Assembly (NCBI GenBank): GCA_013400115.1
Contig: VXBP01004577.1
Coordinates: forward strand, 1,054,001-1,118,000
From: Rhinopomastus cyanomelas
Lineage: Eukaryota; Chordata; Aves; Bucerotiformes; Rhinopomastidae
Length of the DNA stretch: 64,000 nt
Reading direction: 5' to 3'
Part shown: positions 11,718 to 25,100 of the stretch, piece after piece
How positions within the stretch are numbered: position 1 is the first letter of the stretch
How the letters are laid out: each line of letters starts with the position of its first letter
Notes under the pieces: model-generated
Databases searched by the model: none
What the model was told of the DNA's origin: nothing
Seen by the model: only the letters and a program-made list of their open reading frames with translations
Program-made: the position numbers and the translations under genes

Positions 11718-11764
11718 ATCGGCGCGTATGTGCGTGTGAGCGTGCACTCGCACGCGTGACGCAA
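11718..11764. repeat. Alternating purine-pyrimidine, CpG-rich tract
   Basis: An imperfect GTGCGTGTGAGCGTGCACTC-type sequence followed by CGCACGCGTGACGC. It directly abuts the 3' tail of the preceding CR1 copy. Confidence 0.65.
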
Positions 11765-12738
11765 ACAGCTGTCTAGTCAGCAGCCTAAGGCACATCAATA
11801 CCTGTAATAAGGCTGCTCCAAGACCTGCTGCAGTCTGCACAGAAAGACCTCAGCTGGGCAAAGAGGAAACCTGTGCTCCTGAGGGAGAAGGTGCTCAAGA
11901 GCAAATCCTCGTTAAGCGTAAACTCCTTGCTGGTGAAAGAGGAAGCCAGTTCGCAACCGGACAGAAGATGGGTGTAGGGCAGGGAAAGAGCAGGGAACGT
12001 TTCCTGCTGGGTGCAGCTGATTTTGTGTCATCATCGCTCAGGGCAAGCAGCAGAAAACGCTGCAGCGCTGCTATTTTCCCATCAAGCAGAGCTACTTTCT
12101 AATTTCTTTTTTAAGAGCTTGCCCATGATTCCTACAGAAAAAATGACAGACAGATCTGCTGGAAAATAGCTGGAAAGAGTATTTGTCTGTCCTTAATTAA
12201 CTAGTGTAAAGAAGTGTACTTCTGAGTGAAAAATGTGCTCAAGTGGGCTTCCCCCCCCCCCAAATGTGCCCGTAGGCTATTAGAGATAAGAGCATTGATG
12301 ATTTTCTATAGAGATCTAGATGGAATAGCTTCTTCATTTACATTTCAAAGAAGGAATTGGGTGTATGAATCACGCAAGAAGAAACATAAGACAGAAGGAA
12401 AAGAAAGAAACTAAAGACAGAAGAGCATCATACATCTACGTCCCAGTTACCCCTGGAAGTAGAGTGCTCACAGCTCGCTGTGACTTCATGCCTGACAAAA
12501 GGCAATTAAAATACAAGACGTTTTGACTATTTCACTGCAGGGACAAGAGCATATGTTGTGTGTCTGTGGGTTGAGGGGGAGTGTTTCAAATGCTTCAGTT
12601 ACTGAGGGCTGGCTCCATACTGACAGTTAATGCCTCTACATGTGCCCCTGGCAAACAGCTCTTCCTTGCTAAACCAAGGTGTGGTAGACCCATGCCAGAT
12701 AGAGCCCGACTCTCTGCAGTTGCCACTGATGTCCTTGA
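11765..12738. other. Anonymous intergenic sequence
   Basis: A C11 homopolymer lies at 12251-12261. No gene is recognised. Confidence 0.6.
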
Positions 12739-13027
12739 AAAGTTGGACGTGTCATCCCCGAAGACCTTGCAGAGCCGATTGCCTCCGGGACTGCACTCTG
12801 TGCCACGATCGCCGAGGAGGCTGCTGCAGAGGCAAGATTTGCATTCCCTCCGCTCGCTTTAGCCACAACTGAACAACCGAAAGCCACGGTGGGGAGGGTG
12901 TCGTCTCTGACGCTCTGCCTCCTGCCACCTGATCTCCCAGCCCTTCAGTCCCTCACTCTGCCTTCCAGCCAGCGGCAGGAAGAGCCAGCGAGCCCCGGTC
13001 GGAAAGGGAACAGCCTGGCCGAGACGA
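12739..13027 (+). promoter_or_regulatory. CpG-rich patch with a 5' splice-site-like end: candidate promoter/first exon
   Basis: I count 19 CpG in about 290 bp in otherwise CpG-poor sequence; GC content is near 58%. The patch ends at a sequence (CGAGACGA followed by GTGAGTACC at 13028) that matches the consensus 5' splice site on the plus strand. The flanking DNA loses its CpG richness at once. This resembles a CpG-island promoter with a first exon of a noncoding transcript. No protein similarity is seen in any frame, no downstream exon was identified, and direction is inferred only from the splice-like signal. Confidence 0.4.
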
Positions 13028-13589
13028 GTGAGTACCATGATTTAAATGGAGAAAGTCAGACAGTTGTCAATGGAAAGGAAAGAAGTCGCAATCTAAATCT
13101 TACGAAAAGCAGCTACCACCCAGATTACTGACACTGTAAATTGAATTAAAATTAAGTCCTACAAGAAAATCAATGGGATGCAGTAAGGAACTAAGTCAAA
13201 ACAACAGCAGAGTGAGACAGAGCCTGTGGGAGCTTGTTCATGAGAACTGGTCAGAAGTAGAAAACAAGATTTAACTGAGGCAGTCTAAAAGGTATAAAAA
13301 TTAAACGAAATCTTAAGAGATTCAACAGAAAGCTTGAGGAAAATGCTTTTCAGATGGTTAAAAACCAGTATGCAAAACAGTAAAGGGGGAGCTGGGAAGA
13401 GGGGAGGAGAAGAAAGAGGCAATTTTAATTATGTCTTAGAACAAGTGAAATTAAGTGCCGCTGAATAATTCTTTATACCAGGCACTTATTTACACAGCAG
13501 CAGGCTGTGACTGACGTGCAGACGCTGCTTTTCAGAAAACAGGCTGATTGATTTTCGCCTTGTGTGAGCAGTTGCGAAGCCTGTGAGAT

Positions 13590-14060
13590 GTACGTGTTCC
13601 CGCCCCATGCTCTGGAAAAACCGCTCCCCCTCCCTCCCCACGTCTCTTTTTCAGGTTCACTCACGAGAGAAATGCTGCCTCACGTCTTCTCCAAGGGGCC
13701 AGGGAGACTGTCCCGGGGAAGGATTTACCTTTCCTCAGCTACACCTGCGGAACCACTGGATGTCACTGTTGTTTCACGGAAGACAAAATCCTACGGTCCG
13801 TTTTCCCCGTTTCGTAAAAGAATAAAGAAGTATTTATATCCCCTTCCCCGCAACTGTTGTGCACAAGGATGGAGATGACAGAACGCGTGTGCAACACCCC
13901 GGCTCTCCCTGACGAGGGTCTCACGGTGATGGTGTTCTCGGGTCTGTAAAGCCTTGCTTTCCGCTGCAGCAGCTGCGGAGTGCGGCGGGGCTGCCGTTAA
14001 CACATTCCAGCTGTATTGTTCCTTAGTTTTGCTCCCATTTGTAGCGCTTCCTGGGAGATA
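13590..14060. promoter_or_regulatory. Moderately CpG-rich region
   Basis: CpG-containing words (CCCGCCCC, CGGTCCG, ACGCGTG, GCTGCGGAGTGCGGCGGGG) are denser than in the surrounding kilobases. A 104-codon plus frame (13564-13878) and a 92-codon minus frame (13791-14069) are probably consequences of the GC content. A weak regulatory candidate. Confidence 0.3.
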
Positions 14061-17000
14061 CTCTAACACTTAGGAGCTGTGTTAGGGTGATGCTGTGAGC
14101 AGCATCATCTGCTGCCTGCAGCCCTGGACAGCCAGGGGGTTGCTGAGGGGCACCACTGTCCTTGAAACAGGACTGCCCTAGAGGTGTCTGCTTATCTCCA
14201 TCATTACAGAGGGGTGTGCAGAGGCTCTGCCCCTAAACCAGGCACTTCCTAAACTGAGAGACAGTGAAGAACTCAGACCCCATTTCTTATAAAGTGAAAA
14301 GCTCTTCTTTTTCCCCGCTGGTTGCCTGAGGTGTTATTCAGCCAGCCAAATGAAGACATATCACTCTCTTTAAAGTCAGTGGAGAGGAACAGGCAATTCC
14401 AGGAAAGTGATTCATCCCATCTAAAAGAGCACTTCTAGCAGATAGGACAGGCACCAATTTCTGTGAATGGACATTGCAGGACCCTTGTGACCAGCTGAAG
14501 GGTAGACCAATCAGTCAAGTAGAATCCACCCCATTTTACCCAGTACAGGTCTCTAAAGCAGGGTTGGGTGTTTTTAAACAGTGTGTACATCTTTCATACA
14601 TAAACTTCACTATTAATGATCTTTGAGCAGAATTCGACAAAATTCCTTAAGGATAAACAAGCCAGAAAAGTCACGTTGCTGAGTGAAACCAAGGACTGTG
14701 CTGTCCCCACTGCAGGAATGACATTACTTCAAGAGAGCCCTCATTAACCCCTGTTAAAAACACACCAAGAGCTGACCTGCCAGCTTTTCCTCTTGGTGGC
14801 AAGTACACAAACCACAGTTCCCAGCTCCCAAAGGCTTATCTGAGATACTGAGGACCAGGGACCTGTTGTTCCTTTAGCAGTGAAATACAGTGCTAAGGAA
14901 GTGCTCCTCTACCTGCACGAACACAGACTGGCTGTTAGCTGTTGCTCATCTCACACCTGTATGAATTTCAAGCGATGCTGTTACTAACTTCTTCAAGGCT
15001 TCAGTGACCTCAGACAGCACTGATGGTCCACACAATGCGACAGCCGCTGTGGACCTCAGTTCAGAAGCAGAGTATCACAGTCCACTTGCTCTTATGAGGA
15101 CAGGAGAGTCTGAACACTGTAAATAAGGAGACCAAGATATTTCTGAACCACTTCACTGCCTGAATCACTTCACGGGAGCAAACTAAAATAAGAGGCAAAG
15201 CTTAAGAGTTAAAGTTGAATTTTCCCAATGAGGAGTTAACAAATGTGGGGCTAAAGATCATGAATGCAGGCTGGCCTAAGAGATTTGCCAACTTTAATTA
15301 GAACTTATGCCAAAGCCACGAGATGGAATAATGTGTGCTGTGCAAATTGAACAGGAGCACACACCGGTTCCTGCTGTTTTCATTCTGTCCCCCCAAATAA
15401 AGGATTGTGGAATGACTGCCATCACTCAATAGGGCAGAGCAAAATGTATGAATCATGCACAGTTAATTTCAGGGAATCAAAACAAAACCTGCTTCCAAAA
15501 AGGAGGCTTCCAGGAGTAACTGCTTGGAGTTGGGGTCCTCTGGTGAGAGACGCGTGACTCCAGCATCTCTCCACAGCACCTCTGCCATCACCTGCATCTT
15601 TGGGCTCCTCGTACATACAGAGACAGAGGAAGGAAACTTGCCTTCCCAGTGTGCACAGACACCTCAGTTGTTTCATCGGGGTCTTATTTTAATTGCCATC
15701 AGTAAGGTTGTATAGGCCAGATGGCCTAGGACTCCTTGGAGGTGTGTGGTATTCTGTTTGCCATAGCCACGGGAGTGTGTCCTGTTCACCCTGCGGCCAC
15801 GTTGCCAGTCAGTGTCTTCACATCGAGACCGCTGCCAAGCCACACCCCATGTGCCTGGTGGGCATAGAAATGATCTGTGCAAGCAGAGCACTCAGAGAGA
15901 TGCTGTCAGTCATGGGGCAGGGTGAGATTGCAGCACTCTGTCTCCTTCAGTGCTGTGCTGGTTGCACAAGAGTGACATTTCTGCACCCCCAGTTCTCCCC
16001 CACATCCGGGGTTCCTGAGGGTAGGAGACAAGGCTAAAAAGCTTTCCCATGCGCATGTGTCTGTGCTTCTTTCCTTAATTTGCTGTCACCGTCCCCATTA
16101 CCATGACTAGTGGTTTATAGAGAATGGAGCAAGTCTGATCCTGCCCAGATCTTGCATGTGTTTGCTTCCCGAGATATGTCACTGACCACAGCCCTGTGGC
16201 AGCCAGGGACAGCTGATCCACTCCACGCTGGTGGCTCATGCTTTTTGTGATTATCACAGGCAGGGAGCTGAGAAACACATTTCCTTCACCATCTACAGCA
16301 CAGGGAGTCCTGGAGACAGACACGGCTCCTTCTAGCGCAAGGACTCAGGCCAGCACAGGAGCTCCTCTTGCGTCTCAGAGCAAGCTGAGACCCACACACC
16401 ACGGTGCCCCAGTCCTGCAGGGAGCATTTCGGGAGGGAGTGACTTCCTACCCGGAGCAGGCGTGGGAAGCTACCGGCATCGCTGTACAGCATCCTTTCAG
16501 AAAGCCTTCTGCATTGGCGGTTATCTCCACGAGTTAAACGTATGCAAATTAAACACGGCTGGTAGCCACTAAATAAGTATTTCTTGCCAAAAATATCTGC
16601 TCTCTGGGGTCCCTACCTCTGTTGCGTTTGCAGACTGCATCAGATGCCACATAAGTCATTCTCCAAAATGTGCTGACACCGATACCGAGAAGTCCCCAGC
16701 CCTCCCCACTTCTTCCCTTTAATCCTTTTTCCCCTGATTTTAGGCTTTTGCTTTTACATTTCTAGGCAATTAATTTTTTGGCTCACACACAGGATCAACA
16801 GGTGTGGGATGACTGGCACAGCCCTGATACGCTCCATCTGGCTGCTGCTGATAAGGTAATCCTGCAGAATGAGGGGCTCTATCTCCAGCGAGCTTAAGGA
16901 ACCAGCAGACTTATCTGTTTGCGAGAAAGAACAAGCCCTGCAGCCAACATTGTTATTCCGCGGGAGCAACGGGGCACAGACAGCACTTTCACTGGTGCCG

Positions 17001-17308
17001 TGGGGAGGATTCCACCCAGCTATTTCTCCCCTGGGACTGATGATTCACCCAGGGCCGTTTTCCACCCTTTCAGAAGGAAAAGCTTTGCTTTGTGAGTAAC
17101 AGCCCCCCTCAGACCCATGATTTCTGAATCAAACAAGTTCTCCCTTTGCTTCTTTATCTCCACAAACTCTTGGGTCCTATTTAATCTTCCCTGAAGCAGA
17201 GGGAAAAGATGACTGTTGGCTTTGTGTTGCTAATAATTATTTTGTATTATCAGTGGGGGTCTCTCTGTCATCTCTTCCGAGAAGGTCTGGGTGTGTGGCA
17301 CAGCCTTG
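14061..17308. other. Anonymous intergenic sequence
   Basis: No CR1 copy, exon or RNA gene is recognised in 3.2 kb, an unusually long CR1-free stretch for the intergenic half of the window. Confidence 0.6.
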
Positions 17309-17965
17309 CCTCCCCTGCGAGTGTTGTCCTGGTCGGTGGCGTGAGTCACGGGGCGCCGTGCAGAGAGCCGGGCAAGCCTACACCTGCACCTTTCGAGGTG
17401 CCCGTTCCGTGCAATCTCAGCCAACACCCTGGGGGCTCATTCACTGGCTACTTCTATTCTTAGCTTTCACTGTGTGCTTCCCCCCTGCAGAACACACAAA
17501 CCGCTGCTGGGTTCAGCACGTGAGCCACCTTGCCAAAGGCACTCGGGCAGCCACACAGCCCCGCTGTGCCCACAGGAATTATCAGCCTGTACCTTCTCCC
17601 CCGGGCTGGGAAAATTGCAAAGGGCGTTTTGAAGCTGGTCGCCACTGAGGAAAACAAGTGGGCAGTTCCTGGCAGATACGTATCCCACCCCCCCCCGGAG
17701 CAGTTATCCCACCGCCCTCACACAAGTGCTGCGGCGTGACGCAGGCGCCTGGCCCGTGCCAGCCTTTACCAGTCATGAGCAACGAACAGTGTCACCGGCA
17801 AATACAGCCCTACTTGCAGCGACGGGAGTCACTACATCACCGCATCGGACGTTCTACCCTCGCCTCTGCCAGCCACAGCCCCTCCTGCTATGCCCCTGCA
17901 CGACCGGCACCCCGCCCGCGCCCCCGTGGGCAGCGGCAAGCAGCGACGCCCCTCAGCCGGAGGAA
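17309..17965. promoter_or_regulatory. CpG-island-like region
   Basis: About 43 CpG in 650 bp, densest at 17700-17960 where I count roughly 25 in 260 bp with GC above 60%. Contains GC-box-like CCCGCCC words and a C9-type run near 17688-17696. Overlapping frames on both strands (up to 131 codons) mirror the base composition. This is the strongest CpG-island candidate in the window by length. No gene start could be assigned to it. Confidence 0.45.
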
Positions 17966-18292
17966 GCAGGGAGCAAACCAGCTCTCTTGCAGAAATAATT
18001 AAGCCTTGCCTCTTCTAGGCTTTGAGCAGCTGCTGGTGCCAGAGATGACACCATCTGCTGGTGTGTGAAGCAAAGGAGCTTGCAGCATCGATCGAGGAAT
18101 TCGGCCATCATACGCCTTCCCGTGGGAAGGCAGTGCTGCGGGGGTGTCTCTGCCATTCCTGGTGCTCAGGGCTCCCCCGGGCTATTTGGAGTTGCTTGCT
18201 CTGCCATCCTCCCGCAGGGGATCCCTGTGTCTCCATGCCCTACACGGGAGAGGAGCCAAACTCAAGTGCTTCCCAGAAAGTGCTGGGGGAAC

Positions 18293-18374
18293 CATAGAAT
18301 CACTACGGATAGGAAGGGACCTCGAAAGATCATCTAGTCCAATCCGCCTGCAACAGCAGGATCACCTAAACCAC
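18293..18374 (-). mobile_element. CR1 LINE extreme 3' end (about 82 bp)
   Basis: Plus strand reads CATAGAATCACTACGGATAGG and ends at GATCACCTAAACCA. The CACTACGGAT variant and the cut-off at CACCTAAAC are shared with the copy at 34725-34818, which suggests the same subfamily. Confidence 0.92.
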
Positions 18375-20079
18375 TGCCATCCCACACAATGAAGACCACA
18401 CGGTGCAGAGGTGGCAGCCTTGCTGCAAGATCCCAAAGTGAAGAGCTGGGAAGATACCACAGAAAGAGGGTGGGCAGGCGGCCGTTGCAGGGAGTGTGTG
18501 GCAGTGGATGAGAGCACCCTTTGTGGGGTGTTGTAGCAGCGGTGCTGGGCTACAGCTGCTCACCCCTCAGCTGAGGGGAGAATGAGGCCAGCAGCTTCAG
18601 TTTTAACCAGATACACTCTTCCTGCCCCAGTGGTTTATGACATGGATTTATCAGTTGAAAAAGCTGATTATCAGATTAAATAATGATTCTCCATTCAGAG
18701 AGAGTTTTGTATCTGGTGCCTCTATTCTAAACCCCACAAGGACACGTGAGCCTTGAGACAAGACTCCCAGCTCCCATTAAAGAAACAGTGCCTCTGCCAG
18801 CCCTTCGAAAACAGACAGCTTGGAGATGAACCATGGCTCTTGTCCTGCCCAGTCCCAGGGAGAGGGACTCCAGTGCACCCACCCCAGCACACCATTTTTC
18901 TGGGGGTCCACAGACACTCTGCTGCCCCCATCCCTGTGTTCACAGCTGAGACCCTCTGGAGAAAGCATGTGAGGAGTGAGCATCAGCAACGGCATGGAGC
19001 AGTTTATGCACAGCTTCTGTGTGTGCCCTTGGGGACAGCACAGGGCAGAGAGCTGATGGGGAGGTCTGAAGTCTGTCATCCCAGCTCACACAAAAACAGG
19101 AGAAGGCCAAGGTTCTGATTACTTTTGCACCTGGGTAGCCTCACTGGCATTAATTAAATGGTGGAAATGGAGGACCTGTGTAAGCAAGATTCAGATCAGA
19201 CACTGGTGTTTAACTCTGCTTCAGGTCCCCTCTATAGGATTGCTTCTGTCAGAGTGAAGAATGAAACAAAGAGGCAAAAAACTAAATAGTGATTAATAAA
19301 GAACAGTCCATATTTAATCACAGCTTTCAGTTCAGACTATAATTTAAGCTCCAGCAATTGCCTTCACGATTTTGGCATCTGCTCGTCCCAGCCTACACAC
19401 TATCTTTGTACGCACAGCACGGCTTATCTCTGCAATTAGGCGTTCAGTGTAGCAACAAGTCTTCAATTTGGCCTGAGTCACTCAGCTGCTAAATCAAACA
19501 ACGTGTCACCAAACAAACCGGTTTCCTTCTGACCTCGTGCGATGATAATAACCACTTGAGAAACCAACTTTTGCTGTTTCTTCTGGCATAATTTGCTGCT
19601 ACTTTCTGACACACTCGCTTTCAGGAATAAAGTTGGGGGCCACGTCAGAAGCGGGACACAGCAGAACACAAACAACTGACAGCATTTGCTATCGTGGAGA
19701 CGCGAAGCCAGGCACCCAGAAAGCAAAAGAGCTTCCAAACCCACGAGATGAAAGCACAAGGGTGAGCCAAAGGCACAACTACATCTGCTTCAATGGGCAG
19801 CTGGGGATCTGGATGCTGGCTGTGGCGATGCCATTGTGGGCACACCTGGTGCAGACTGGCATCCCGTGCCTCCACGCACCAGCATCATGCCCAGTGCCCT
19901 GGCACTGAAGGTGTCTGTGTGTGCAGTCATCAATAGAAGCAACCCATAATCTTCAGCTTAACGCAGTCAAGATGACATTTGGTACCTAGAAATAGCATCT
20001 CTGCACTCAGCAAGAGCTGGGGTGGAAGTTGTGATGTGAAGCCCCAAGAAAAAGCTGGCCTCCCAAAACAGAAACTACT
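18375..20079. other. Anonymous intergenic sequence
   Basis: No exon or repeat is recognised over 1.7 kb. A 121-codon plus frame at 18753-19118 has no recognisable motif. Confidence 0.6.
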
Positions 20080-20556
20080 CAGTTCAAGAGGGATGTGGAG
20101 CTGCTGAAGGGAGTCCAGTGTAGGGCAACGAGAATGATGAAGGAGGTGGAGAACCTCCCTTATGAGGAGAGCCTGAAGGAGCTGGGTCTCTCTAGCTTGG
20201 AGAAGAGGAGACTGAGGGGTGATCTCATTAATGTCTATAAATATGTGAGGGGTGGGTGTCAGGAGGATGGAGCCAGCCAAGTGTCATCTAATGACAGGAC
20301 AAGGGGCAGTGGTTGTAATCTGGAACATAGGAGGTTCCACATCAATATGAGAAGGAACTTCTTCCCAGTGAGGGTGGCGAGCACTGGAACGGGCTGCCCA
20401 GGGTGGTTGTGGAGTCTCCTTCACTGGAGATGTTCGAGGCCCGCCTGGCTGTGTTCCTGTGTGACTCTGTCTAGGTGATCCTGCTGTGGCAGGGAGATTG
20501 GACTGGATGATCTTTCGAGGTCCCTTCAAATCCCTAATGATTCTATGATTCTCTGA
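20080..20556 (+). mobile_element. CR1 LINE, 5'-truncated copy (about 477 bp)
   Basis: An open frame (20095-20478) gives MELLKGVQCRATRMMKEVENL and SSLEKRRLRGDLINVYKYVRGG, then shifts frame near 20380 (GAGGGTGGCGAGCACTGG has lost bases relative to GAGGGTGACAGAGCACTGG). The tail ends ATTCTATGATTCTCTGATT. Confidence 0.95.
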
Positions 20557-22057
20557 TTTCACACCACTGAATTTTCTCAGAGGTTGGATCTGGAGTCTTA
20601 ATGGACACAGCTGCTCACACTGGCAGCACAGCCTCACTGCAGCCACGCATCCCTGAAGTCCATAATGTGCTGAAATTGGGAGTGTTCTGGTGGCTGCTTA
20701 GACTTTTAGTGCTCTGTCTCCTAGGCAATTGAAGCTACCAGAGCTCCACAGCAGTTCTTTCTCAATTGTACCTGAAAACACCTGAGAGGCCATTTACTTC
20801 AAAGGTGCAGCTGTGGGACATGAAAGCAGCTCTGCAAGGATTTTGCTCTTAGGTGCTGGCACGCTGTCCATAGCCAGCCTGATTTCAGGCAGCAGTACAG
20901 GCTATAGCATCAAGCTGACATTAAGCCTACCACTTAGACCTGCATCTTCAGTGCTTCCTGGGCCTCTTACAGGCTTACCTTGCAGACATTGAAATGTCTT
21001 TAGCAGTTTACTTTCTCCTTTGCCAGAGAAGCAGGTAGAAAGTCACTCAGCTTGTCTCCCATTCCTACCTCTGAGGCAGCCCTTTGTCCCTTGGCATAAG
21101 CTCGTTCCCCTCCTGCAGTGAGCCTAACGTGCTCAGGCAAGTCCTCACGTCCACTCATCAGCCGGTGTCAGATGGATTTTGCACCTTTCATGCAGCACAA
21201 AATGGACTAGGCAATTTGAAAAACATGGCCCAGGAGCTGTGCACGAGTCAGGATGATATAAGCCCTGTAGCCTCCTGCACCCGTGTGAACCCATTAACTT
21301 AATTGCACTGTTTAATTAGTTTAATTGGATTTTTTGTTGTACTGCAACACTTCAGTTCTCAAAATTGTTTCCAAGGGTAAAAACTGTCCCTCTGCCAAAA
21401 GAGCTTTGTTTCATGAAAGCAACATAGGATTCAGCACTGGATACGGGCCACCGCCTGCCTGAACAAATGAACCCTGATGACTGGGCAGACGAGAGCCACT
21501 TACTAACACAATTTCACGTTTCAATCAATGAAACTAAGGTGAAACAAAGTCAGTCAATTTCAATAGCCATCCAAGAGAAATAGGCTTCATGCTCTGTATT
21601 CTCGTTAATTATGGCCTTTGTCTGGCTCAGGAGCTAGATGAGGTTCAGTGAATACATTTACCTTCGGCAGAGCTGCTGATCCATGAGAGAAGCAGCATCA
21701 CCAGACACCAGCAGGGAAAAGGCAAGAGTTAGAAAATCGGTTGATTGTCACAAAAGAAAGCAGGTGTCAGGCTAGTGACAGGTACCACAGAAACAGCAGC
21801 CCCTCACAGAGACCCTGAGGGAATGACAAACCTCACTTATTTTGATTATAAGCGTTTTTGAAGTTTGCTTTTGGAAAGCCTCACCTTGATTTGTACCACT
21901 CAGCTCTCCAGTAGCCCAGCCTTCCCACAACAGAGGTCCCTCCCGGCTGTCCAAAGCCTGAAAGTGCTACCAAGTTGCCAAACCTTCTCACCAACAGACA
22001 AACGTCAACGTTGACAAACGTCTTCCTACATGACAAGTATGTGAAACTTTGCGCCTA
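20557..22057. other. Anonymous intergenic sequence
   Basis: Nothing recognised over 1.5 kb. Confidence 0.6.
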
Positions 22058-22163
22058 CCCACCTGGACATGTTCCTGTGTGACTTGGCCTAGGTGATCCT
22101 GCCGTGGCCAGATGTGGACTAGATGGTTTTTCAAGGTCCCTTCCAAGCCCTAAGGACTCTATG
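22058..22163 (+). mobile_element. CR1 LINE 3' end (about 106 bp), diverged
   Basis: Begins CCCACCTGGACATGTTCCTG, with the ORF2 stop GCCTAG and a diverged 3' UTR. The octamer tail is reduced to GGACTCTATG. Confidence 0.9.
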
Positions 22164-25100
22164 TTTTCATGTCTCTCTCCAAATCCTGCAGATTTTTCAA
22201 AGTCAAAGCTGAGATGCTCATATGTCCTGCATTGTCAAGAGCTGGAGGGAGCACGCTGCATGTCACAAGGCTCGTGGCAAAGACAGGTCACACAGCTATC
22301 AGAGTGATCATGCTGTTCCACATAGTCCTAAGGAAGCAGGGCTAAAGAGGTCACACCTCTCCCAGAGATTTCAAAGAGATGTCAGAAAGTTAGACCTCCC
22401 TCCAAGCTCACATCAGGAGCAGTGTTAAGAGGTGTCTCTGCTGATAGTACTAGCTGAAAGGAAAACCATCATGCAACCCCCTCCAGCCCAAATCAGGTCC
22501 ACTGTTGTGAGTGGTGGGTTTGGGGTGCAAGGATGCTCTGAGCTTCACCATTTGCTCATACAGGCCCCCACACCTGGTGTAGGACAGGGATCTTGAGCAA
22601 GAGGGTGGCCAACCAGCGCACACCTTGCCACCAGAGTCACATCCCAGCTCATGTTTTCTCCATCTCAACACAGATTTGTGTGCTTCATCACTTTGTTTGC
22701 CTGTATGTGACCTCTGGTGGGACAGCCAGCCTTGGGAAGTTTGTGTGTCATCTGCACCAGAGACTGCATGGGCACAAGCAGTCATAGTTCTGCGAGGAGG
22801 TCTGCCTGTGTGTCCCCCAAGGCTGCCTGAAGGATGAATGAGCAGTACAACCCAGAGCTGGCACTACTGTTGCTTTTCCTATCTCAGACAGAAGCTACAT
22901 AAAAAAATTAGGGTTGTTTGGTTTTTTTTCAACTGAGATCTTCCAGAGCAACTGTTTTAATTTTACTCTTCTGGGTTTTTTAGCTCTAAACAAACGCTTC
23001 TGGCTCAGTGGAACTCTGGTCTTACTCTGTTCCTTCCCAATTGTACCCGTCATAGCAAAGTCAGGCTCCATTAACCTATCACCCTTGTGCTTCCCCAAAC
23101 AGGTCCACATTCGAACTGTCTCTGATCTCCCATGGGAAGAAAGAAGGTGGCAGATGTGCTACCATGTCTCATTGCTATCACCTTACGAGGATGATGTTCA
23201 CCTCTGATGACAAGAGGCAAGTCCATACACTGGGAAAAACCATGGCATTGTTGGCCAGACTTCACCTTCTTGTTTGACATCAGAATTTGTAAGGGTGAAA
23301 GGGGGAAGAGGAGAAACTGGGGCTTGGGTTATTCTCGCTGAACTTCTCAGCTGAACATGTCTTTAGTGAAGTCTTTATTTAAGCCTATTTAAAGATTCAG
23401 TGATCTGCCTTGGCAACATCTGATTAGAATTCCAGGAACAAGTTAGAAGCAATTAATACCAACAGCCGTGCTGCGCTTCCCCTTGCTGTGCTGCGTGTGC
23501 ATGATGTTGGCTGGCCCCAGTCCTCTGGCCACCACACACGGGACCTCTGGAGGCCCCTTCCAGCCGAAGTGAGGCTCTGATTTTCATGGCTGCTCAAGCA
23601 CAGGCTTTTGTGTACGGTTCTGCAGCCTGAACTGAGCTACGTGTCATGCGGGCGTCTGTTAAATAACACCTCCTTTTGGGGTTTGTTGATGCTTTCAGGT
23701 CTCTTTTCATAGATGCTTCCCTGAATAAAATATCCCACCACCTTTGTTCCAGTCGCACAAAAGAAGCCTGTCTTTCTGAAAAGAGTGGAGAGGCTTTCTG
23801 TACGGGAAAAGGGGGAGCAATGCTCAGTGTGTCTTCTTCTTACGTGCACTGAAATTAAAGCTTAGAAGATTTTATATCTGATTTGTCATCACGTTGCCTT
23901 CTAATTGTATGTGTACAGGAAATCCTTCTGGCTTTGCCTCTCCCAGGCATCTCCCAAAGCTACAAATCTCCCTTGGAGGTAGGAGCTTTGCAGAAAACAC
24001 GCTCCAGCCTTCCTGCTTCCTCCTCTGACCTGTCATCACACAACGATGGAAACGTTCCCAGAGCTAAATATCAGCCTTTGCATAGCCATGAATTTCCAAA
24101 GCTCTCTGTTCTGTGTGGGCTTCACTGGTTAATAGATGAGTTTTATAGAAAGAGAACACATTTCTATGCCTGTTCTCAGAAAGGAAGCCAAGGTAGCACA
24201 CAATTCACTGCAAGTAATGATAATTTAGACACTCGGGGATAATAAACCCAGACCCCCGTACTGGGAATGCTGCTCAACAGACCACAGACACAGAGGTAAA
24301 TCAAACAAACTGGAGCTGCTCATAAACAGAGGGTTGAGGACATGCAAAGCTAGGGCAATGCCACAGAGCAGCCCGCTCCCGGGAAGCGTTTGGTTGTGAA
24401 TAAACATCTTTTACTCACAGCAGAGGGCAGTTCTCGCTGCGCCAGAGTTACGGGTCTTCCCTCAGCGATCCCAGCGGCAAATAAGAATTGATCTGCAGAT
24501 CTGGGTTATGACCTTGAGGCCAGGCTGAAGGAAAGTGAATAGTCCCCACCTCTGAACTTGCATGGAAACCCAAGTTCAGAGGTGACCAGATGTGCTTGTC
24601 CTAAGCCCACGTCGCCTCTCCCTCAAAACAGACTGAAATGCGTGTCGTGGATCTCACGCCCTTTGCTCAGAGACAAAACCTTGAAGTCTAAACCACTGTC
24701 CTCCCCACATCATCTGCTACTTCACTGACGCCTCTGGTTCCCTTCACTTCCCTGAGGGGACCGAGAGCCTCACTGCTGGGGGTCGCAGACTTCTCTGTCA
24801 CCTTTCACCCCATCCCCATTTACCACAATTGGAGCTGCTCCTTGTGCACAGCTCAGCAGCCCTCATCCCTGCAGTCCTTCCACCCAAGCCTTCCTGTCCA
24901 CATCCTTTTTAGCATCAAACATAATCTCATCTTGCTAGTTTTACGCAAGACGCTGTTTTACAAACAAATACAGCAAGAGGATGTCACAGCTATTACAGAG
25001 CAAAAAGCAGCCCCTCGGGAAGGTCGGGCACCGCGTCCACAAGTTAAGTTTCCAAGATGGAGATGACACGCACAGCTCTGAGGGCTTTGGCCATGGGAAG

